Positions 51,201-60,200 of a DNA stretch of 64,000 bases are shown here, piece after piece. Numbering within the stretch: position 1 is the stretch's first letter; the number at the start of each line of letters is the position of its first letter. The notes below the pieces were generated by a model, which had not been told where the DNA came from, ran no database searches, and was given only the letters and a program-made list of their open reading frames with translations. Position numbers and translations under genes: made by a program. Source of the DNA: Pycnopodia helianthoides (taxonomy: Eukaryota > Echinodermata > Asteroidea > Forcipulatida > Asteriidae); NCBI GenBank assembly GCA_032158295.1, contig CM063246.1, positions 20,660,135 to 20,724,134 of the forward strand. Direction: 5' to 3'.

Positions 51201-54200
51201 AGACTAAGGCAACAGAAGCCACTGAAAGTTCAGGAATCAATTAAGACAATTCAATCAAACAAAATCTGTAAAGGTGACAATGCTGAGACTAAGGCAACAG
51301 GAAAGTTCAGGAATCAATTAAGACAATTCAATAAAACAACATCTTTAAAGGCGACAATAATTCAGAGGGTTATATTTCCAAAACGATTAGCACAAGTACC
51401 AACTGGTTTGCTGATTATCCTCAATTGTAGCCCAAAGGACATTTTTTTCAGGACGCAGTTGTTTGATTGATTGGTTGTTTTTTTGGAGGGGGGGCAGTGG
51501 GCAGAAATACAGAGTGAAGTCTACATGTAGAGTAAAGAAGATTGAGCTTGAAGCTTACTACAAATTGCATTTGTAATGTGTGTGTATACGTTACAAAGCG
51601 CTTGGGTTGCCTTCTCCTACACAGAGGAATCCAGGGTAGAATTTCCCAGGGTTATCTATCTTGTATGCGTTTTTTTTTCCTTTTTTATTTACCTTCTCTT
51701 ATCGTCTATCGTCCTTCTTAGTCACTTGCTTGATTGCACCAACCTGCGTCATACTCACTTATAACAGCTCCCCAGCAGAGAGGGTTAAAAGCTTGCCAGC
51801 GCATGCTCTGATTTTAACGGTCGTTGGGTATGTGTTCGCAGTGTTTTGTGACACATTGCCTGTTCATCCATACCTCGGCGGTTTTGGAAGGAGAGGGGAG
51901 GGGGGAAAAAACAAACCAGCTGTCTTAGGAGCAGCTGTTTGTCATTCTAAGTATCATGTTTCTGTCTCATGTTTCCCACCAGGCATGGAGGACAATTATT
52001 TCAAGTATCTCATGTTGTGTTTTGTTTTTTTGTTTTTTTTATTTTAATGGCACTATGTGATGAGCATAAACTTGTGACAGGTTTGTTTATGGCAGCAGGA
52101 GGTTCTGACCGCAGTATGCTATAAGGAAAGGTTTTGAAGACACTGTTCAGGCTGCATTCTTTCTGAAGAATAAAAGGAATGATGCCTCTAATTACTGTGA
52201 ACTGTGCTCTTTTTTGTTTTAACTGCAAGTTACTCAGAAGGAGTTACCTTGCTGCTACAAGAAGGAGGTTTTCAGGCTTGCAATCATGTACAGTGTTACA
52301 GGGATTGTGAGAAAATCATCTTATTTGGCTGGCCAGTATAATATGCAGTATTTGATGCACTAATTAATGCAAATGTAATGCAAATTTTGTTCCTACAGGC
52401 TGAACTGCACTCAACTTTGCAAAGGATTTGCACGCAACTCTTCGTTTGTGTGATTGGTTTTGTACCCGGCTGGGAGCAGACAATGAAGATTGTCAGCACT
52501 GAATGCTGCGATGAGGGGTCTGATGTAAAGGGACTTGGGGGATGTTGTCAGCGTTTTGTTAGGTTTTTTTTATTGCTCCCCGGAGAGATACACAGAAGGA
52601 TACATATCACATCCCGAGTCAGTCTTGGTTTAAAGTGCTGTTGTTCATTGTACACGGGTCTTATGTTGTGATTGGCACTTATCCACTGTAGAGTTCACAC
52701 ATTCACATTCACACATTCACCCAGCAGCAGAGTGTGGGTCAGAATCCCGGTCATGACACTTGTGCCCCTTGAGCAAGGCACCTAACCATAACGGCTTCAT
52801 AAAAAGTTAGGGAAGGTAGTGCATTCTGCTCTACCAGCCAGGCTCCTTGTGGATGACGCCCATGCCTGTATCCTTACGGACTGTAAAGGGGTATAACCCT
52901 GTTTCAGCTCCAGGAGTGCCCCTGGTGACAGTTGATTTGGGTTGACAGCCCAAATCAGTTGAGTGTAGCCCTCACCTTGAATTGGTCGTCCGGCTTGTGA
53001 TGTTAGGCGATATCTCACAAATGTTTATTAAAAAAAACTACATTCATGAAGTATTCAACACTTGCATGAATGATACAGTTACACACTATCCATGAGGGAT
53101 ACAATTTCTATTTTAAAAATCTTAGTGACGTGTACCCGTTTCTTCACTATAATGAATTCTCGCTACATGTACACCAATTGAAATTATGTTGTTTAATCCA
53201 TGTCAAATGTTCTGTATAACAAACCGTAGACAATCTCAGACTCAGACAATTTCTAATCACAAGGAGTGCCCAGGAAAGCTACATGTCCTCGGGGTCAAGG
53301 TGACAGATTTTTTTTCTTCAGGCTGTCTGAATATTCCAAGACTGGGTTCAATCGATCTATCAATCAATCAAATCGTCTGTGAAGCGGTAAATCGTCCACC
53401 TGCGGAGGATCAAATATTGCTCAGAGTTATCACACCAGGGGATTGGACCATAAGTGGGTGGAAATTTGCCATACCATCAGACAGGGGAAAGCCGGATTCA
53501 CAAAGTCAACTCTCTGTATATAATACCATAAAAGACGTTGTATTTTGTAGACAACAACGTCTTGTCTTAGAGTTAAAATTTTACGTGAACTGTGATCAAT
53601 TGAAAACTTCCCATCAGAACTTACCAACATTGTAGGGAAAAAAAAGCAGTTCAATTTCAGTGTTGGTGCTTTAAATATTAACGCTTTATCATCAATATTA
53701 AATTGCAATATTTACATTTTTGTGTGTGTCAGGAGGGGATGGGATATAGGGCAAGAATAAGAAGCACTCGTGGAGTGTTTTTGGCCCGAGCGGACTAGTT
53801 CACCGGACTCAAGTTCTGCTGTTGTTGGCTGCAGAGTTCGGGTTTTTAATTCCGGTTGCGGCACGTGTGTCCTTCAGCGAGGCACTTAACCATAATTGCT
53901 TCGTCCTTCGGATGGGATATTAAGATGTAGATCCTGTATGTTGTGTAACGCACATAAAAGAACCCAGAACACTAATCGTGAAAGAGAAGGGAGTTTGCCC
54001 GGTGTTTTGGTATGGTTTGGCAGCAGATTGCGCCACCACGCTTCCCTAGTGGGTGCTTTTATGGTTCACATAATCTTTCATTTTTTTAAAATCCTTCACC
54101 TACTTGTCTCTCTGTTTCAGGGGCTTGAGGTACCATATTGGTCAGGGCTCGAATTTTGGGGGAAAATCCACAAGACTGCTGGCCTTGAACCCAAATTTTT

Positions 54201-57200
54201 TTAACGAGACAAGAATCGAAATGCAAAACAAACAAAAACTACGCAGTCTAGCATTTTGACACTTTAATTTAAACAAGCACTAAAACCTAAGAGACGATTC
54301 ATCTCATTTGTTTTATGGGTAAGAGTTCTTCAACACTTAACAGAACTGAAAGATTTTTATTAGACTGAAAGACAACAGTTGCAAAAAAAAACGCAAGACC
54401 GCCGGACTTGTCCAGTCGTGAGTTTACTGGCCCGATGCTGAAAATTTAATCACTGGCTTTGGGCCTACGGTCCAGTGTAAATTTGGAGCCCTGTTAGTAG
54501 ATACATGCACTACATGTATATAGCACTTGGGTATTGATATTTTTATAAAGCTTGTCATTGCTTTTGCCCGGGAAAGTCTTTCATTTAAAATAAGGTGAAA
54601 TTATACAATTGCTCTGCAGGCATCATATCTTCAATACATAAAGTTTGGCTCGGAATACAGTCACCTGCTGATATTTCTACCTCTGCAACTCAGTATCGAT
54701 AAAATAACATGTTGTATTCACACAACTTATCCGTACTTAATGATTCTTTCTTAATTAATGGGTGCTTTTGAGGGCCTTCTGTATAGAAATATTGAATTAC
54801 CCGTCTAGGGACGGCTCGTTTGCCACGTTCGCAGTTTACTGTTAATTCCTGCGGGTAATTCTTAGGTTCAGTCGGAGGCTAATGAGATGTCGATGCAAGG
54901 AGAGGCCGCCCCCTTCGGCAGATCGGTTTTTTCTGTCTGGCCAGTTAGGCTTGGCAAAGAGAGACAAACAAAACATATCATCTGCTTTCAGACACATCTC
55001 CTCCAGGGCTGATGGCGAGTGCCATGGTTACGTAGCCATGGTTACCGACCATGCTTAATACATTTGCAAGGGTACCGGGCGTCTGTCAGCTGTGTGTTAT
55101 TCTTTGGAGACGGTGGGGCTTTATTCGGGAAATCTCTCTAAAGGTGAAAGTTTTACGTGCGTCAAACGTCTATTGAATAACTTGTCGGGGTCGATGTATT
55201 GTGTGCACAATTAACAAATGAATGTTTTCAGCAATATCAGGGTATAAAATTCATGCAGACTTGTTAACAATGGTTGTTTGGAGAAAAGCAGCCAGATTAA
55301 AATAGTCTGTAAGCAGAATTTTTTGGTTTAGTTGGACGTAGAATATGCCACATTACTGTTTTTTGAGACTTGCATGCTCTCAACCACTGGAGACTTTATT
55401 TGAGTCTTTCCCTTAATGAGATTTGTCCCTAGGGACTCGAGACATACTTGAGAATTTGTTCAAAATCTTTCATAACAGCTCTCATTGTGTTCTCACATTG
55501 TGTAACATACATTAGCAATGGCCTTCCCTCATCTAGTAGCAGTACATCAACACACTCAAAACTAATACATCAATTTATACAATTGTTTGAGAGGCATGCA
55601 ATGTACACATTTGTGGGTCCCGGTCAGATATCATTATTCTCTTCCTTTATCTTGAAGGTGTTGGTTTTCCCTTAATCAAATTGTTCTAGGTTCACTCCAG
55701 GTCACTATGTTTTTGCAGCATATGTAGACAGACTCATATACGCCTGTATATGTTGTGATGCACCACTATTGTGTGACATTGACATTTCAATCATTTCTTG
55801 ATTACGGGGAAAAGCTATCTGTGGCTAGGATTCAATTACTGTTTTCCACACATGTTGTGAATATCAGATGGCTTGATTAAGTTATTGTGTTTTTGTATTA
55901 TAAAGCTGTAGGCTTAAAACAATATTTCAGATGTTAAAATAACTCCATGTGCATTGCAGTTGTATTTTTTTTTCTCCAAACATTCCTCCCCTCAAAAAAG
56001 TATCTATAATCCATTCCCCAGTTTGCTCAAGAATTCCATGGATATCATATGTTATTGCTTGGGCCTATAATTTCATAGAGCTGCTTAAAGGCCCTTTACA
56101 CTATTGGTAAGATCGAAAAACACAATGTTCACAGATTCACACATAACTTACATGATTTAAAGTAAGTAATGGTAGAAAGGTTCCTTAAAATATTTCTGCC
56201 TAAAATGGTATCGTTTCTGAGAAGCGAGTAAAACAGTAGTAGTTATCGCGCGCGATAACTTGAAAAAACAGAAAACACATAAGATCTCTTTTTCACTATT
56301 TTCTCGTGACCTCGATGACCAATTGAGCTCAAACTTTCACAGGTTTGTTTGTTCATGCATATGTTTAATCACACAAAATGCGGACACTGATTTTGAGCTG
56401 TTACCAAAAGTGTACAATACCTTTAAGCAGCAAATCTGCCAAGCAAAAATGAGCAGGATACCAGTCATAAAGGGTCCATATGTTAAATGGTATCTTGGCT
56501 GTTCACCTTATTCTGGTAAGCGAATCCCACTTCAGACCAGAGCCTCTTACAATACATGTGGATTTGGTTGTCAGGCCCTACTTGATTGCGTTGGTTTTTC
56601 CCCCATTGGGGTTTTCCTCCCACATCTAAAACTGAGTATTTCTTCTTGTTTCCTATTCATTCTCTCGTTGGCGCTAATTGTGCTGTTGGATGTGCAATAG
56701 AATAACTAAATAAATTATTCAAGACCTTTATGCATAATGTGGCTATGTGCGTTGTTCGCTTTATCAGTTTGGCAGTTACTTGTACCAAACACTGATGATT
56801 CTATCAAAGGCCCTTTTCGAATCCACGGCTTCGGCCCCGGATTGGGCTTCGGGGCCCAGTTTTCTTGTCTGAAACCCTGACCGCAAAGCATGCGTAAGTT
56901 AAAATAATTGAGGGAGCCAAGCTAGCCTGAGCCGATTTTGGAGCCGAAGCCGTGAATTCGAAAAGGGCCTAAGTTGGGCAAAACTAAAGGAAGGCTTTTC
57001 ACGGATATTGAGGTTTCAATGGATAAACAGATAACAACTTCCCTCAAAATTGCCTCATAAAAACATAGTTATGTTCAGGGGAAAATATAAAGTTAAATCT
57101 AATGCAATGTAAAAGATAACCTAATCTTAATGAAAAAAAATATGTAACTCACGACACAGATTAAATATGCCACAAGTGTTTCCGATAGTACAGAGGTAGG

Positions 57201-60200
57201 CCTGTACTTTAGTTGAATAATTAACGTTATTGTTTCACCGCACCCCGGACAGCATCATTCACAGTTGAACACTGTCATTCCGTCGTCGTCGGCGCAATCA
57301 TACATCGCATGTTCGGTTCACTGATCAGTCAATAGAATGCCAAGGTGACAGGATCGGACGATTTCCACAAGGCGATACCTGAGGGACCATACTGTACACT
57401 GTATGTTGGAGGCATGTGTAGCATTATGGGTTGAATTAAATGACAGTACTTGTGCAAATTTCCATCAGGATCTTATGAAAAATACTCCGTTTTACAAACC
57501 TGAGGGCCCAATTTCATAGAGCTGCTTAAGCAGAAAATATTGCTTATAAATTGTCTGCTAAGCAGAAATGGGCAGGATACCAGTCGCAAATTGTACATGT
57601 AACATAGCAGTTTGGCTGGTAACCTTATTCTGGTAAGTATAATTTTGTTGTGCTTAGCTACTTTTTGTGCTTAAGCAGCTCTAAGAAATTGGGCCCTGGA
57701 ATGTCAAACTCAATGAGTAGGGGGAGTGTTCATTTTTGGAAAGGGCACTTCTATCGGAAAATCAAATTGGAAATACTTTTCGAAGGGGCATCAAGGCCAT
57801 GACCAGGGGCAAAAGGGCCATGGTCTTAATGTATTTCCAATACTGGTGCCAAGTCAGACCCCCCTGAGAAGTTAGTTCAGCTGACTTGATGATTGGGAAA
57901 AAAAACACATGTGTTGTTAAAATGGATTATACCAGCTGGTGATCCGTTCCAATGTAATGTCAAGGAACCAACTGTCAAACATGTTCAATGTTTTCTCTGA
58001 AATGGTTGGACAGAACAAGCTGAAACTGTTCACTGGTTTTCTGTAATCGGTGTGATTCTGATAAAGCATGGATGCATTTGTTTTGTATTCACAATGCACC
58101 TGATGTGTAAATGCTCTTTAACAGTGTTACACAGAATCGGTAAAGATAAAAAACATCATTGTTTAATTTTAGTCTGAAAGCTTACTATTATGAAGTTTAT
58201 ACCAGAGTCATTTCTGTGAAACATTTCCCTCTGAAATTATGTCATATTCAAGAAAACAGTATCTGAAAACCTTTAAAAAAGCCACAGGTGATTTCGGTTG
58301 TTACAACCAAAATTAAGCACAATGTGTTTACATGCTAAAAGTTGTACATGGTTTTTCACTATTTTCTCCTGACTCACACAACGTATTAAGCCTAAATTTG
58401 CACATGTACGTGATTTCATGTGCGGTTGATCACACAGAACATGCACACTGTCTGCACTATTTTGTCAGCTCTGCCAATCCTGTATAAATACGTTTTAACA
58501 CGGCACCTCGCAAAGGCTTAGGCAGGTGAGGGGATCCTTGCACGGCATGACTCCTCGGGGAAAGGTGAGGATAGGAAGATGGTTGGACTAGAGGGCACCC
58601 GGACCCCCTGAGGGGTTAAGTGCCAATACACATAACCTTCAATATTGATTGCAACTGTACACAGTCATAATCTAGACTCCACCCCCCCCCCCCCCCCCCC
58701 CCCCCCGAGTGGATATACTATCGACAGTGTTAGATGTCAAACGGAAATGGATAAAACAACAAATATTTCTATTTTCGTTTGAGAATAAACTGCACATTAA
58801 TTTATGATTTATGGCTGCGAATGAAATGTAGTTTGGTGTTGTCATTGTTCAAACTGTATTGTGGGGTGTGTTGCTCCATTGGGATTTATGGCATCTTGGG
58901 TTGAAATTTTTAATTACAAAGGTGGTAAATGTTAGTCATTTTTTTGAGAACCGAGAAACTTATCTATCAGTGTCTTGTTCTTTAAAGGCAGGGTATACCT
59001 TTGGTAATTGCTCAAAAAATTAATGACAATAAAAGCCTACTTGATAAGAAGCACTGAGCTGTTGATAACGTATTTTGAGAAACAATTCCCTTCAAAGGAA
59101 AGTGGTTCTAGAGAGGGGATTCAAAAACATTTCAATCTGAGAAACGTTTCTGCATGAAACGCTTCTCAGATTGTGTATTCCAATTAAAGATTATTCTTCC
59201 GCGTGGACATAACCACTCCAATTTTTTCGGCGATTATCTCAAAAATTCTACCACCTTTTGAAATGAAATTTTCACGGGTTAGTTTTATTCTATATATCTT
59301 AATTTATGTAGGATTATTGGAACAATCGAATGGTTCCAAAAACCAAAGGTATACTTGGCCTTTAAAGCAATGTGAGGAAGGAAATATGACAATATTTTGA
59401 CAGTGCCAAAACTAAAATAATTTGCATTGACGTGTGCACACAGTATGCACTGTTGGAGATTTCAATTAGTGACCAAAACTGATTTGACCTGGTACGCTCC
59501 CCGCAAGATCGATTGTAGGGCACAGGAGCAAACTGAAACCCAGATGGCCTTGTCAAACAAACCCCTTATTTTATCAAAAGAATCTTTTCCTTTTTGTGGT
59601 TCTTTCTTAATGTGAGGTCAAACTTGACTGTTCTCTGGAGTAACTGTTATAGTTCAGTCTTACTATTTGTTTTTCTGTTTCTTACGTTTTGTGTGTTATT
59701 AAGTACAAAAATGGTTCAGTGCTTGGTTAAAATGGGCTTTTGTGCCATGGAAAAACCGAAAAAACACCGTGCCCGTGTTTGTGTTCAAGGCAGTTAATTC
59801 CTCCTTCATTTGTAAATAGTTATACCAGTTGTATGTCTGACCATGGAGGTAGAATTACTGACTGGAAGATTTAGGTTGTGTGTAGCTAGTCATTGTTGCT
59901 TATGGTTTTGGTGCCCCTTACAAGTGTGTTTTAAAACTCTGCCCCCCTTCCCCTGCTTGCCCCTCTCCCCCCCCCACACACACACACAGGCTGATCCCCG
60001 ATCGTGGACCCCCCTCCCTTTGTTCAACCATAGAGCTGGTTTGTAGCTCTATGGTTCAACTCTTTGTCCTGACAAATGTGGACCCCATTGTTTTCCTTTG
60101 TGATAGCAAACGTGGACCTGTTGTCCCTTTTGTTGTTAGTCCTCGGTTTGAATGTCACTACAAACTCACACATTGACATACAGTGCTGTATGTAGTTGGG

